A stretch of DNA of 64,000 bases from Ruminococcus sp. Marseille-P6503 (GTDB lineage Bacteria > Bacillota > Clostridia > Oscillospirales > Ruminococcaceae): NCBI RefSeq assembly GCF_900604945.1, contig NZ_UWPB01000002.1, positions 620,001 through 684,000 on the forward strand, in the 5' to 3' direction. The notes under the pieces are model-generated. The model worked only from the letters and a program-made list of their open reading frames with translations. It had not been told where the DNA came from and did not search any database. Shown piece by piece: positions 53,271 to 62,578 of the stretch (the stretch's first letter is position 1; every line of letters begins with the position of its first letter). Made by a program: the position numbers and the translations under genes.

Positions 53271-56200
53271 TTACTTTTCTTCGTTATTGTAAAGCTTAGC
53301 GTATCTAACCAGATAATCGTATCTGTCCGCGGCGTTCTTGACAGCCTTATCAAACAGCTTTTCAGCTCTTTCAGGATTCTGTCTTGCAAGAGCGTTATAA
53401 CGAACCTCGCCCATAAGGAAGTCCTTATAATCCTTGCTTGGAGCCTTGGAATCAAGAGTAAACGGATTCTTGCCCTCAGCCTTGAGCGCGGGATTGAATC
53501 TGTAAAGGTGCCAGTAGCCGCACTCTACAGCCTTCTTCTCCTCAGTCTGAGCTATGGACATACCGCCCTTGATGCCGTGGTTGATACACGGAGCGTATGC
53601 GATGATAAGCGAAGGACCGTGATAAGCCTCAGCCTCGGAAATTGCCTTGATGCACTGATTATAATCCGCGCCCATTGCGATGTGAGCAACGTATACATAG
53701 CCGTAGCTCATAGCGATTCCGGCAAGATCCTTTTTCTTTACTTCCTTACCTGCCGCGGCAAACTGAGCGATAGCTCCGGTAGGAGTAGACTTGGAGGACT
53801 GTCCGCCTGTATTTGAGTAAACCTCGGTATCAAATACGAAGATGTTTACGTCCTCGCCGGAAGCGATAACATGGTCAAGTCCTGAGAAGCCTATATCGTA
53901 AGCCCAGCCGTCGCCTCCGAATACCCAGAGGGACTTCTTGCGGAGATAATCGGCGTCCTTAAGAATTTCCTCGGCAGCCTTGGTCTTGGACTTCTTGAGA
54001 GCGTCTACAAGAGCGTCGGTAGCAGGCGAGTTAGCGGCGCCGTCGTCGATCGTTGAGAGGTAGCCCTCGATAGCCTTCTTGAGAGAAGCGGACTTGGTGG
54101 TCTTTTCAAGCTCAAGAATCTTGCCGATAGTTCTCTGCCTGATAGTATTCTGAGCAAGGAACATACCGTAGCCGTACTCGGCGTTATCCTCAAACAGCGA
54201 GTTAGCCCAAGCCGGACCCTTGCCGTTCTTGTTTGTCGTATAAGGAGTTGAAGGCGCGGAGCCGCCCCAGATCGAAGAGCATCCGGTTGCGTTGGCGATA
54301 TACATTCTGTCGCCGAACAGCTGTGTTACAAGCTTAGCGTAGGGTGTTTCTCCGCAGCCCGCGCAGGCGCCCGAGAATTCGAGAAGCGGCTGCTTGAACT
54401 GAGAGCCCTTGACGGTTGTCTGCTTAAATTTTTCAAGAATCTCAGGCTTTTCGGGAAGGGTGCGCGCGTAATTGAACACTTCCTGCTCTGCAAGCTGTGT
54501 TTCGAGAGGCATAAGGTTAAGAGCCTTATTTCCTTTCTTTCCAGGGCATACGTTTACGCAGGAGCCGCAGCCTGTGCAGTCCAGAGCGGACATTGTTACC
54601 ATAAAGTAGTAGCCGGGCATTCCGGTCATAGGAACAGCCTTGTCCTGCGCAAGCTTAGGAGCCTTTTTAAGCTCAGCCTCAGTCATTACGCAGGGACGGA
54701 TAACCGCATGAGGACATACATATGAACAGAAGTTGCACTGGATACAGTTTTCAGGAATCCACTTAGGAACGTCAACCGCGATTCCTCTCTTTTCAAACGC
54801 GGCTGAACCCTGCGGGAACGTACCGTCTGCCATATCAACAAAGGTTGAAACGGGGAGCGAATCGCCCTTCTGCTCGTTGCAGGGGATCTGGATCTCGTTT
54901 ACGAATTTCTCAAGAGTCTTGTCGGCGCACTTAGCCTTCGGCATACCCATCGCGGTATCCTCGGCGTTTTTCCATGCCTCGGGAACCTTGACCTCAACGA
55001 CCTGCTGATAGCCGGCGTCGATAGCGTCGTGGTTCATCTTTACGACAGCGTCGCCCTTCTTTGAGTAGGAGGCTGTTGCGGCGTCCTTCATATATTTTAC
55101 CGCGTCCTCGATAGGAATGATGTTGGCAAGCTTAAAGAAGGCGGACTGAAGCACGGTGTTTATCCTGTTGCCAAGACCGATCTCTTTACCGATCTTTACG
55201 CCGTTGATTGTATAGAACTTAATGCCGTTCTGAGCGATATATCTCTTTACCTGGCCGGGGAGGTGCTTTTCAAGCTCCTGCTCCGTCCACTGGCAGTTGA
55301 GCAGGAAGGTTCCGCCCGGCTTGATGTCGGAAACCATATCGTACTTTGTAATATACGACTCGTTATGGCAGGCGACGAAATCAGCCTGGTTGATAAGGTA
55401 TGTGGACTTGATAGGGGTTTTGCCGAATCTCAGGTGCGATACGGTTACGCCGCCGGACTTCTTGGAGTCGTAGGCAAAATATGCCTGAGCGTAGAGGTCG
55501 GTATGATCTCCGATGATCTTGATGGAGTTCTTGTTGGCGCCTACGGTACCGTCGGCTCCCAGTCCCCAGAATTTGCAGGCGGTCGTGCCGGCAGGAGCGG
55601 AGTCAAGCTTTTCCTCAGCGTCAAGAGAAAGATTTGTAACGTCGTCCTTGATTCCGATAGTGAATCTCGGCTTGTAGGTATCCTTCCATGAAGCGTTCCA
55701 GTAAACCGCCTTGATCTGAGCCGGAGTAGTATCCTTGGAGCCGAGACCGTATCTTCCGGAGGCTACGGGAATATCGTGGAACTGAGTGCCCTTGAGAGCG
55801 GCGACAACGTCGAGGTAAAGAGGCTCGCCGAGAGAGCCGGGCTCCTTGGTTCTGTCGAGAACGGAGATCTGCTCGCAGGTTGAAGGGATAGCTTCAACAA
55901 GCTTGTCGGCGCAGAAGGGTCTGTAAAGCCTTACCTTGACAAGACCAAGCTTTGTGCCTTCCTTTTCGTTGAGGTAATCTATTGTTTCTTCGATAGTATC
56001 GCATACCGAACCCATTGCTACGATAACATGAGTAGCGTCGGGAGCGCCGTAGTAGTTGAACAGCTTGTAGTCGGTGCCGATCTTCTCGTTTACCTTGTTC
56101 ATGTATTCCTCGACTACGCCGGGAATAGCGTCGTAGTAGGGGTTGCAGGCCTCGCGTGCCTGGAAGAAGATGTCGCCGTTCTGAGCGGAGCCGCGGAGAA

Positions 56201-56840
56201 CCGGGTGCTCAGGATTGATAGCTCTGTTTCTGAATTCCTGTACGGCGTCCATGTCGACCATAGAAGCAACGTCGTCCTTATCCCAAACCTCGATCTTCTG
56301 AATCTCGTGAGAGGTTCTGAAGCCGTCGAAGAAGTGAAGGAAAGGAACTCTTCCCTTGATAGTTGAAAGGTGAGCTACGGTTCCCAGGTCCATAACCTCC
56401 TGAACGTTTGAGGAGCAAAGCATTGCAAAGCCGGTCTGACGGCAGGCATAAATGTCGGAATGGTCGCCGAAAATATTAAGCGCGTGAGAAGCTACGCATC
56501 TTGCGGAAACATGGATTACGCAGGGGAGAAGCTCTCCGGCGATCTTATACATATTGGGGATCATCAGAAGAAGACCCTGTGAAGCGGTATAGGTGGTTGT
56601 AAGAGCGCCTGCCGCGAGCGAGCCGTGAACAGTACCGGAAGCGCCCGCTTCGGACTGCATTTCAGCTACCCTTACGGGAGTGCCGAAAATATTTGTCTGA
56701 CCCTTGGCGGCCCACTGGTCCGTAACCTCAGCCATAACTGAGGAAGGTGTGATCGGATAGATAGCAGCGACTTCTGTAAACGGGTACGAAGCCCATGCAG
56801 CAGCGTTGTTTCCGTCCATGGTTTTCATTTTTCTTGCCAT
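53271..56840 (-). CDS. nifJ: Pyruvate:ferredoxin (flavodoxin) oxidoreductase
   Basis: 1189 aa, the usual single-chain PFOR length. In order: pyruvate-binding domain (AAWASYPFTEVAAIYPITPSS), domain II, gamma domain, a 2x[4Fe-4S] ferredoxin domain (CIQCNFCSYVCPHA; CTGCGSCVNVCPGK), and the TPP-binding domain with CAGCGETPYAKL and GGDGWAYDIGF. It oxidises pyruvate to acetyl-CoA, CO2 and reduced ferredoxin in the cytoplasm. AAAGGAAT precedes the ATG. The promoter is at 56992-57020, with a Rex-like palindrome downstream of it. Confidence 0.98.
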   Translation of the reverse strand: MARKMKTMDGNNAAAWASYPFTEVAAIYPITPSSVMAEVTDQWAAKGQTNIFGTPVRVAEMQSEAGASGTVHGSLAAGALTTTYTASQGLLLMIPNMYKIAGELLPCVIHVSARCVASHALNIFGDHSDIYACRQTGFAMLCSSNVQEVMDLGTVAHLSTIKGRVPFLHFFDGFRTSHEIQKIEVWDKDDVASMVDMDAVQEFRNRAINPEHPVLRGSAQNGDIFFQAREACNPYYDAIPGVVEEYMNKVNEKIGTDYKLFNYYGAPDATHVIVAMGSVCDTIEETIDYLNEKEGTKLGLVKVRLYRPFCADKLVEAIPSTCEQISVLDRTKEPGSLGEPLYLDVVAALKGTQFHDIPVASGRYGLGSKDTTPAQIKAVYWNASWKDTYKPRFTIGIKDDVTNLSLDAEEKLDSAPAGTTACKFWGLGADGTVGANKNSIKIIGDHTDLYAQAYFAYDSKKSGGVTVSHLRFGKTPIKSTYLINQADFVACHNESYITKYDMVSDIKPGGTFLLNCQWTEQELEKHLPGQVKRYIAQNGIKFYTINGVKIGKEIGLGNRINTVLQSAFFKLANIIPIEDAVKYMKDAATASYSKKGDAVVKMNHDAIDAGYQQVVEVKVPEAWKNAEDTAMGMPKAKCADKTLEKFVNEIQIPCNEQKGDSLPVSTFVDMADGTFPQGSAAFEKRGIAVDVPKWIPENCIQCNFCSYVCPHAVIRPCVMTEAELKKAPKLAQDKAVPMTGMPGYYFMVTMSALDCTGCGSCVNVCPGKKGNKALNLMPLETQLAEQEVFNYARTLPEKPEILEKFKQTTVKGSQFKQPLLEFSGACAGCGETPYAKLVTQLFGDRMYIANATGCSSIWGGSAPSTPYTTNKNGKGPAWANSLFEDNAEYGYGMFLAQNTIRQRTIGKILELEKTTKSASLKKAIEGYLSTIDDGAANSPATDALVDALKKSKTKAAEEILKDADYLRKKSLWVFGGDGWAYDIGFSGLDHVIASGEDVNIFVFDTEVYSNTGGQSSKSTPTGAIAQFAAAGKEVKKKDLAGIAMSYGYVYVAHIAMGADYNQCIKAISEAEAYHGPSLIIAYAPCINHGIKGGMSIAQTEEKKAVECGYWHLYRFNPALKAEGKNPFTLDSKAPSKDYKDFLMGEVRYNALARQNPERAEKLFDKAVKNAADRYDYLVRYAKLYNNEEK

Positions 56841-56952
56841 TTTAGAATCATTCCTTTCTCGATATTTTGAACCTTTGACAAGTACAAAATCCGTATGCCC
56901 TCATGCCTCTCAATACGCACAGGACATTTTTTTACAAAGCGGCGAATCAATA

Positions 56953-56968
56953 TGTGAAAAAATTCACA
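56953..56968. promoter_or_regulatory. Candidate Rex operator upstream of nifJ
   Basis: TGTGAAAAAATTCACA, a perfect 6-bp-arm palindrome with a 4-bp spacer matching TTGTGAAnnnnTTCACAA at all but one outer base. It lies 24 bp beyond the -10 of the nifJ promoter, suitable for repression by the NADH-sensing regulator Rex. Confidence 0.6.
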
Positions 56969-56991
56969 ATCAAGTCTGCTTTAACTATTAT

Positions 56992-57020
56992 ATTATACCA
57001 CTGAAAATGTTTTTTGTAAA
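56992..57020 (-). promoter_or_regulatory. Promoter of nifJ
   Basis: Minus strand TTTACA, 17-bp spacer, TATAAT. The leader to the ATG is about 145 bp. Confidence 0.8.
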
Positions 57021-57091
57021 TAGCTTTTCGTATTTTTTTCACAGATTTTAAACTGCTGACGCACGCACTGAAAAATCCGTAAGCGCAGCTT

Positions 57092-58375
57092 CTATTTGGC
57101 GTTGACGTTTATATATTCAGGCTTCACCTTTGAATAGACGATCTTCTGACTGGAATAAAGCCCGTAATAGCCGGAGAGCATATAGCTTACGCCGCTTGCC
57201 GCCGCGAACAGGAGAAGCCCTTCAGAGCCGAACATTTCAAGGCTGAGGAAAATAGCCGCCGCCGGACAGTTTACTACTCCGCAGAAAAGGGCGACCACCC
57301 CGACAGCGGCGCCGAACCGCGGCTCCATTCCGAGCAGAGGGGCGGCGGCGCAGCCGAAGGAGGAGCCTATAAAAATCGTAGGGACTATTTCTCCGCCCTT
57401 GAAGCCCGCGCCTATGGTAACGGCTGTGAATATGATCTTGAAGATAAAATCGTACCAATCGGCGCTGCCCTGCTCCAGCGCGCCGGCGATCACTCCCATT
57501 CCCGCGCCGTTATAGTCATACGTGCCGAGAATAAAAGTCAGCGCCGCTATAAATATTCCGCCTGCGAGGGCTTTGATATACGCGTTTGAAAAAAGCGAGT
57601 TCAGATTGTCGTGAGTATATTTCATCGTCATGCAGAACAGTATGCTTACCGCCGCGCAGAGCGCCGAAAGCGCTCCTACCTGCGCAACAGAGGTAAAATC
57701 AAGCGACGGAACGTATTCCGAAATGCTGAAACGGGTAGGCTCAACTCTGAACAAAAGCGAGACCTTATATGCAACCAGGGCTGAGCCAAGACAGGGGACG
57801 AGTCCCACATAATAGATCACGCCTACGCTTATTACCTCCATGGCAAAAAAGCAGGCGGTCAGCGGGGTGCCAAAAAGCGCGGAAAATACGCTGCTCATCC
57901 CGCACATGATAACAAGCCCCGTATCCTTTTCGTCAAGGTGCAGAAGCTCCCCTGCCTTGGCGCCTATGGAGCCGCCGAGCTGCAGCGCCGCTCCCTCGCG
58001 TCCCGCGGAGCCGCCGAGAAGATGGGTAATGCAGGTTGAGATAAATATAAGCGGAGCCATAAGCACAGGGACGTGGGTATGAGTCCTGATAGAGCCTATA
58101 ATAAGGTTTGTTCCGGCGTCTCCGCTGGTTTTCGCGGCTTTGTAGAGAAACACTATGACAATACCGCCCAGCGGCAGAAAACAGACAAGCCACGGCGCGC
58201 TTTCTCTTATTTCCGTCGCTTTGTTTACCGCCATATGGAAAAGCGAGCCCGCAATTCCGCCGGCGGCGCCGACCGCTGTGGAAATAAGCACCCATTTGAC
58301 AAAGGCGGATACAAATTTGCCTGCGGACTCAGCCTTGTTCTTTATATAATTTCCGTTAATCAAGCTTAACCTCAC
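57092..58375 (-). CDS. CLC-family anion transporter, possibly fluoride-exporting CLC-F type
   Basis: 427 aa with about 11 membrane helices and no CBS domains. The gate segment is GGSAGREGAALQLGGSIGAK with the gating Glu; the anion site region reads SGDAGTNLIIGSIR rather than the GSGIP of chloride CLCs. That GTNLI / GREGxAxQ combination resembles the CLC-F clade of F-/H+ antiporters. Cl-/H+ exchange cannot be excluded. No fluoride riboswitch is seen: a terminator for ridA lies 10-37 bp upstream. Confidence 0.85.
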   Translation of the reverse strand: MRLSLINGNYIKNKAESAGKFVSAFVKWVLISTAVGAAGGIAGSLFHMAVNKATEIRESAPWLVCFLPLGGIVIVFLYKAAKTSGDAGTNLIIGSIRTHTHVPVLMAPLIFISTCITHLLGGSAGREGAALQLGGSIGAKAGELLHLDEKDTGLVIMCGMSSVFSALFGTPLTACFFAMEVISVGVIYYVGLVPCLGSALVAYKVSLLFRVEPTRFSISEYVPSLDFTSVAQVGALSALCAAVSILFCMTMKYTHDNLNSLFSNAYIKALAGGIFIAALTFILGTYDYNGAGMGVIAGALEQGSADWYDFIFKIIFTAVTIGAGFKGGEIVPTIFIGSSFGCAAAPLLGMEPRFGAAVGVVALFCGVVNCPAAAIFLSLEMFGSEGLLLFAAASGVSYMLSGYYGLYSSQKIVYSKVKPEYINVNAK

Positions 58376-58384
58376 CCCGACCGT

Positions 58385-58412
58385 AAAAAACGGGCGGCAA
58401 GCTGCCGCCCTG
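58385..58412 (-). terminator. Terminator of the ilvA-ridA operon
   Basis: Minus strand CAGGGCGGCAGCTTGCCGCCCG stem-loop, then TTTTTT. Confidence 0.8.
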
Positions 58413-58440
58413 CACTGATTTTAAAAACGAAAGGCTCCGA

Positions 58441-58815
58441 TCAAAGCTCGGCGATGACCTCTACTTCCACCAGAACGTCCTTCGGCAGTTCTTTTGCCGC
58501 AACGCAGGAGCGCGCCGGCTTGGAGGTGAAATACTCGCCGTAAACGCTGTTGAAAGCGGCGAAATCGGACATATTCTTTAAAAAGCATACGGTTTTTACC
58601 GCTTTGTCAAAAGAGGTTCCGGCAGCCTCCAGAACGGCGGCAAGATTTCTGCATACCTGATGAGTCTGCTCCTCAATGGTTTTAGCTTCCACGTTTCCCG
58701 TCGCGGGATTAATCGCTATCTGACCCGAGGTAAAAACAAGATTTCCGGCTTTAACAGCCTGTGAATACGGACCGATCGCGTCCGGCGCGTTTTTGGTATA
58801 AACTTTTTCAGACAT
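58441..58815 (-). CDS. ridA: RidA-family enamine/imine deaminase
   Basis: 124 aa, the normal length. APDAIGPYSQAVKAGNLVFTSGQIAINPATG at the start, the catalytic Arg in ARSCVAA and the final VEVEVIAEL. RidA hydrolyses 2-aminoacrylate and 2-aminocrotonate released by threonine/serine dehydratase, and here it sits in the ilvA operon two genes downstream, which fits that role exactly. Confidence 0.95.
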   Translation of the reverse strand: MSEKVYTKNAPDAIGPYSQAVKAGNLVFTSGQIAINPATGNVEAKTIEEQTHQVCRNLAAVLEAAGTSFDKAVKTVCFLKNMSDFAAFNSVYGEYFTSKPARSCVAAKELPKDVLVEVEVIAEL

Positions 58816-58865
58816 TGATATCTACTCCTTTATTGTTTTTTCAGCCTGCCGCAAAGTCTGCGGAA

Positions 58866-59084
58866 TCATTTGTTCAGATCGTTTACGACAGAGTTTATTC
58901 CGTTAGTAAGACACCTTGCGATGATCTGAGCGTAATTCGGATATTTTTCTCCGTCAAGCTTGATCATGCGGTCGAACAACTGCTTGAGCTGACCGTTTAC
59001 GACTATTGTATAGCCTTCGGATTTTTCTTCGCTGTTATTTTCGGCTACTTTTGTTTTGAGCATTTTAAAGGTTAGGTTTTCCAT
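58866..59084 (-). CDS. Small protein of unknown function between ilvA and ridA
   Basis: 72 aa; GGAGGC before the ATG, which starts 11 bp after the ilvA stop. Begins MENLTFKMLKTKVAEN and contains a helical segment (LFDRMIKLDGEKYPNYAQIIARCLTNGINS). No family recognised. Confidence 0.65.
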   Translation of the reverse strand: MENLTFKMLKTKVAENNSEEKSEGYTIVVNGQLKQLFDRMIKLDGEKYPNYAQIIARCLTNGINSVVNDLNK

Positions 59085-59095
59085 GCTTGCCTCCG

Positions 59096-60295
59096 TTATT
59101 TATTTACTATATTAAAGCCTGCTTCCGTAAGCGCCTGTCTTATAGTTGCTATATGCTCGAAGTTTCTTGTTTCAAGCACGATCCTGAGCAGGCAGTCGGT
59201 GATATCGCTGTCCTCGCTTGCCCTTTCGTGATGTATCGAAACGACGTTTCCTCCCAGATTTGCAAGTATCTCTGAAACGCCCTTGAGCTGTCCGGGCTTA
59301 TCCTCCAGCTGGATAGTAAGGGTATCGCTTCTTCCCGATTTGAGCAGACCTCTCTTTATCACTCTCGACAGGATAGTTACGTCGATATTTCCTCCCGAAA
59401 CAAGACAAACCACGTTTTTCCCTTCCACGGGGATCTTGTCGAACATGACCGCCGCTACCGATACGGCTCCCGCGCCCTCCGCTATAAGCTTGTGCTGCTC
59501 GATAAGAGCAAGGATAGCGGAGGAAACCTCGTCGTCGGTAACGGTGACTATCTCGTCAACGTATTTCTTGCAGAACTCAAACGTATGCTCTCCCGGCTCC
59601 TTGACCTTGATACCGTCGGCGATAGTAGCTACGGAATCAAGACACTTTATTTTGTTTTCGGCAAGGGATTCGACCATTGAGGGAGCTCCGCTTGCCTGAA
59701 CGCCGTATATTTTTATGTCCGGCTTTAAAGACTTCAGCGCGAAGGCAACGCCGGAAATCAGTCCGCCGCCGCCTACGGGAACGACTACGGCGTCCAGCTC
59801 GGGAAGCTGATCGATAAGCTCAAGACCGATGGTTCCCTGACCGGCTATTACGTTTTCGTCGTCAAAGGGGTGAATAAAGGTATAGCCTTTTTCATCTCTC
59901 AGCTGTATGGCTCTGTTGTAAGCGTCGTCATAAACGCCCTCGACAAGACAGACCTCGGCGCCGTAGCCCTTGGTAGCCTCCACCTTGGAAATAGGCGCGC
60001 CGTCCGGCAGGCATATAATGGACTTTATGCCGTTTTTGGTAGCGGCAAGCGCCACGCCCTGAGCGTGATTTCCCGCCGAACAGGCAATAACGCCGTGAGC
60101 CTTTTCCTCGTCGGAAAGCTGGGAAATTTTATAATACGCTCCTCTTACTTTAAAAGAACCGGTTATCTGAAGGTTTTCGGTTTTCAGATAAACATTCGCC
60201 TTAGGATTTATTTTAGGCGCCTTAATAACCTCGGTTTCTCTTATGACCTGCTTTAAAACGTGTCTCGCGTGATAGATCTTGTCGAGTGTCAGCAT
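59096..60295 (-). CDS. ilvA: Threonine ammonia-lyase (biosynthetic, with ACT domain)
   Basis: 399 aa from ATG 60295, the second of two close ATGs and the one properly spaced from AGAGGG. PLP enzyme fold II: PLP Lys in TGSFKVRGA, SAGNHAQGVA, the glycine loop VPVGGGGLISG, and a C-terminal ACT-like domain (LTIQLEDKPGQLKGVSEILANLGG). It makes 2-oxobutanoate for isoleucine synthesis. Preceded by an Ile-type T-box leader; followed by a small gene and ridA. Confidence 0.96.
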   Translation of the reverse strand: MLTLDKIYHARHVLKQVIRETEVIKAPKINPKANVYLKTENLQITGSFKVRGAYYKISQLSDEEKAHGVIACSAGNHAQGVALAATKNGIKSIICLPDGAPISKVEATKGYGAEVCLVEGVYDDAYNRAIQLRDEKGYTFIHPFDDENVIAGQGTIGLELIDQLPELDAVVVPVGGGGLISGVAFALKSLKPDIKIYGVQASGAPSMVESLAENKIKCLDSVATIADGIKVKEPGEHTFEFCKKYVDEIVTVTDDEVSSAILALIEQHKLIAEGAGAVSVAAVMFDKIPVEGKNVVCLVSGGNIDVTILSRVIKRGLLKSGRSDTLTIQLEDKPGQLKGVSEILANLGGNVVSIHHERASEDSDITDCLLRIVLETRNFEHIATIRQALTEAGFNIVNK

Positions 60296-60329
60296 TGCAA
60301 CCATCCCTCTTAAAATTATAATAAAAAAA

Positions 60330-60590
60330 CTCCGCCCCGCAGCCAAAGGCTGACAGAGGCGAAGATAATTCTCCGTGTTACCACTCTGCTTGCGCTCCGC
60401 AAAACGGCGCGCCGCTCATTACCCCTATAACGGCGGGACTCCGTGCCGTCCTACGGACAAGGTCTTTCAGCGGCAGGCTCGGGAATGATACTGACCCGTG
60501 ATTTGACGCAGAACTTACACCTTACATCTGCTCTCTTTGAAAAATCCTTCGGATCACGTTTCCGTCACAGCCTTTAGCATATTGCATATA
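60330..60590 (-). promoter_or_regulatory. T-box riboswitch leader of the ilvA-ridA operon
   Basis: On the minus strand the T-box GCAGAGTGGTAACACGG is followed by a competing terminator (CTTCGCCTCTGTCAGCC...GGGGCGGAGTTTTTTT). An ATC (Ile) triplet in GGGTCAGTATCATTCCCGAG is the likely specifier, as expected for an isoleucine-starvation switch. The other bases of 60591-60769 show no gene. Confidence 0.9.
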
Positions 60591-60769
60591 AGACATTATA
60601 CACCACGTTTTTGTGAAATGTCAATAGATACTTTGTAAATATTGTACCGGAGTCTTGTTTGTGAGGAACGCCGCTCGGCGCGTACTGCCGGAATATACCT
60701 TTTCCGCGGCGTTGTAATATCGGGTATTTTATGCTACAATAAATAAAAAGCATGAAGGGAAGTCATACC

Positions 60770-61444
60770 TTGAACTACACTGATATAAGGAAGGGCAGAT
60801 TTATAAGCCGCCCTAACAGATTTATCGCGGAGGTTGAAATAGACGGCGAGAAGGAGATCTGCCATGTGAAAAACACCGGCAGGTGCAAAGAGCTGCTTTT
60901 GAAGGGCAGCGCTGTTGTCTGCGAGAAAAGTCCGAATCCGGCGAGAAAGACCAGATATGACCTTGTTGCCGTATATAAGGGGGATCGTCTGATAAATATG
61001 GACAGTCAGGCGCCGAACAGGGCTGTGCTTGAGGCGATACCGGCGCTTTTCAGCGGGGTAACGCTTATAAAGCCGGAATATTCCTATAAGTCCTCGCGCA
61101 TTGATTTTTACATAGAGGCTTCGGGAGAAAAGATACTTCTGGAGGTAAAGGGAGTGACTCTGGAAGAGAACAATACCGCTCTTTTTCCCGACGCGCCCAC
61201 CGAAAGAGGAGTGAAGCATATAAACGAGCTTATTTCGGCTCTTTCCGAGGGCTACAGAGCCTGTATCCTGTTTCTTGTTCAGATGAGCGGGGCAGACTGC
61301 TTCAGACCAAATAGGAAAACCCATCCCGAATTCGCCGAGGCGCTGAAAAAAGCTGAAAGAGAAGGCGTGGAGATATTAGCGTACGATACCGAGGTTACAG
61401 AAAGCTCTATGACCGTCGGGCGGAGGATCAGGACGGAGATATAA
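60770..61444 (+). CDS. sfsA: SfsA-family DNA/RNA nuclease
   Basis: 224 aa from TTG 60770 with AAGGGAAG at 7-bp spacing; ATG 60752 overlaps that site. RKGRFISRPNRFIAEVEIDGE, CHVKNTGRCKELL, the PD-(D/E)XK-type SSRIDFYIE and LLEVKGVTLE, and the terminal HPEFAEALKKA pattern are all SfsA. The family was first linked to sugar-fermentation stimulation and later shown to bind or cut nucleic acid. Confidence 0.92.
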   Translation: MNYTDIRKGRFISRPNRFIAEVEIDGEKEICHVKNTGRCKELLLKGSAVVCEKSPNPARKTRYDLVAVYKGDRLINMDSQAPNRAVLEAIPALFSGVTLIKPEYSYKSSRIDFYIEASGEKILLEVKGVTLEENNTALFPDAPTERGVKHINELISALSEGYRACILFLVQMSGADCFRPNRKTHPEFAEALKKAEREGVEILAYDTEVTESSMTVGRRIRTEI

Positions 61445-61620
61445 ATAAGCTCCTGCTTTATCCTGCCGCCCTTGCAGCCGGCGCACGCCGGTCATATTGC
61501 GGTTCAGCCGGAAAAGGCGTTTAATTTTCAGGCTGATATTGATTTTTGCTGAAAAATATGTTATTATAGTATTGTTTCCGGTTATTATATAATTTTGATT
61601 GAATTTAAGGAGAAGCGTTT

Positions 61621-62112
61621 ATGCCGAAGCAGATAAAAAAAGACGTACTTCAAAAGGGAGATAAGAAAAGCCGCGTTGCCGCGGTTGTTTCAATGATATG
61701 CGCATTTGCCTTTGCGGCGGCGGTCATAGCGCTTATGCCTTCTCTCGTCAAGGACGAAAGCCCCGTCAAGGCGTCGGTCATAACCGCCGGATTTGCGGTT
61801 TTTACCGCAAGCTGCATCGTCCACGCGGCGCTGGCCTTTCTCTGCTATAAGCGGGAGGGGAATTTTACCGTGCTGTTTCAGGGCGTTGTTTCGCTGCTGA
61901 GTGCGCTTTTGTGTCTTATAAATTTCAGATTTATGGCGGTCCTGCTGCTGTCGGGGCTGAAAATGGATTCCGCGGCGCGGAAGCTGGTGGGAGATCAGAC
62001 GATGACTGAGTTTGTCGGCTCTCAGACCTCCGGATGGGTGTGCATGGTTGTTTCCGCCGCGGCAATGATAATACTGGGCATACTCGGCATAATACGGCTG
62101 GCAAAAAGATGA
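61621..62112 (+). CDS. Four-helix membrane protein of unknown function
   Basis: 163 aa; AAGGAG before ATG. A basic N-terminus and four hydrophobic helices at about 20-42, 52-74, 85-115 and 138-160. No motif recognised. The MmcQ/YjbR gene starts 10 bp after its stop. Confidence 0.7.
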   Translation: MPKQIKKDVLQKGDKKSRVAAVVSMICAFAFAAAVIALMPSLVKDESPVKASVITAGFAVFTASCIVHAALAFLCYKREGNFTVLFQGVVSLLSALLCLINFRFMAVLLLSGLKMDSAARKLVGDQTMTEFVGSQTSGWVCMVVSAAAMIILGILGIIRLAKR

Positions 62113-62122
62113 CGGAGGGATT

Positions 62123-62578
62123 ATGACTAAGGCAGAGCTTACAGAATACTGCGGTTCGCTGGCGGGAGCGGCAACGGATATGCCGTTTGAAGGGGATTTT
62201 GAAACGGTCGTTGCCAGACATCAAAAAAGCCGGAAATGGTTTGCCGTTATAATGAAGCCGGGTAAGGAATACTTTGTAAACCTGAAATGCGAGCCCATGG
62301 AGGCTGATATGCTCAGGAGGGCGTACAAGGGGGTCGTTCCGGCTTACCATATGAACAAGACTCACTGGAATTCGGTTTATCTTGAAAGCGACGTTTCGGA
62401 GGCTGAGCTAAAGAATATGGTATACCGAAGCTACCTGCTTACCGGCGGGGGAATAAAAACAAAAGCGAAGGGCTGCCCCGGCGGGACTGTAAGCGCCGGA
62501 GCGGTTTGTGCGGCTGCTAGCGAAAGCGCGGCGGAGGAGAGGAATGATTGTTATGGGCGCGTCGGGCTCATGCTGTGA
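62123..62578 (+). CDS. MmcQ/YjbR-type protein with extended C-terminus
   Basis: 151 aa; GGAGGG before ATG. The first 115 residues fit the MmcQ/YjbR fold (MTKAELTEYCGSLAGAATD, KWFAVI, VNLKCEP, GVVPAYHMNKTHWNSVYL, VYRSYLLT). The last 35 residues are Ala/Gly/Cys-rich and overlap the start of the next gene by 35 bp; they may result from loss of the normal stop. Function unknown. Confidence 0.82.
   Translation: MTKAELTEYCGSLAGAATDMPFEGDFETVVARHQKSRKWFAVIMKPGKEYFVNLKCEPMEADMLRRAYKGVVPAYHMNKTHWNSVYLESDVSEAELKNMVYRSYLLTGGGIKTKAKGCPGGTVSAGAVCAAASESAAEERNDCYGRVGLML

Noticed and set aside
58376-58440. Fluoride riboswitch upstream of the CLC gene
   Set aside because: The interval is too short and is occupied by the ridA terminator; no GGNGAUGG-type motif is seen.
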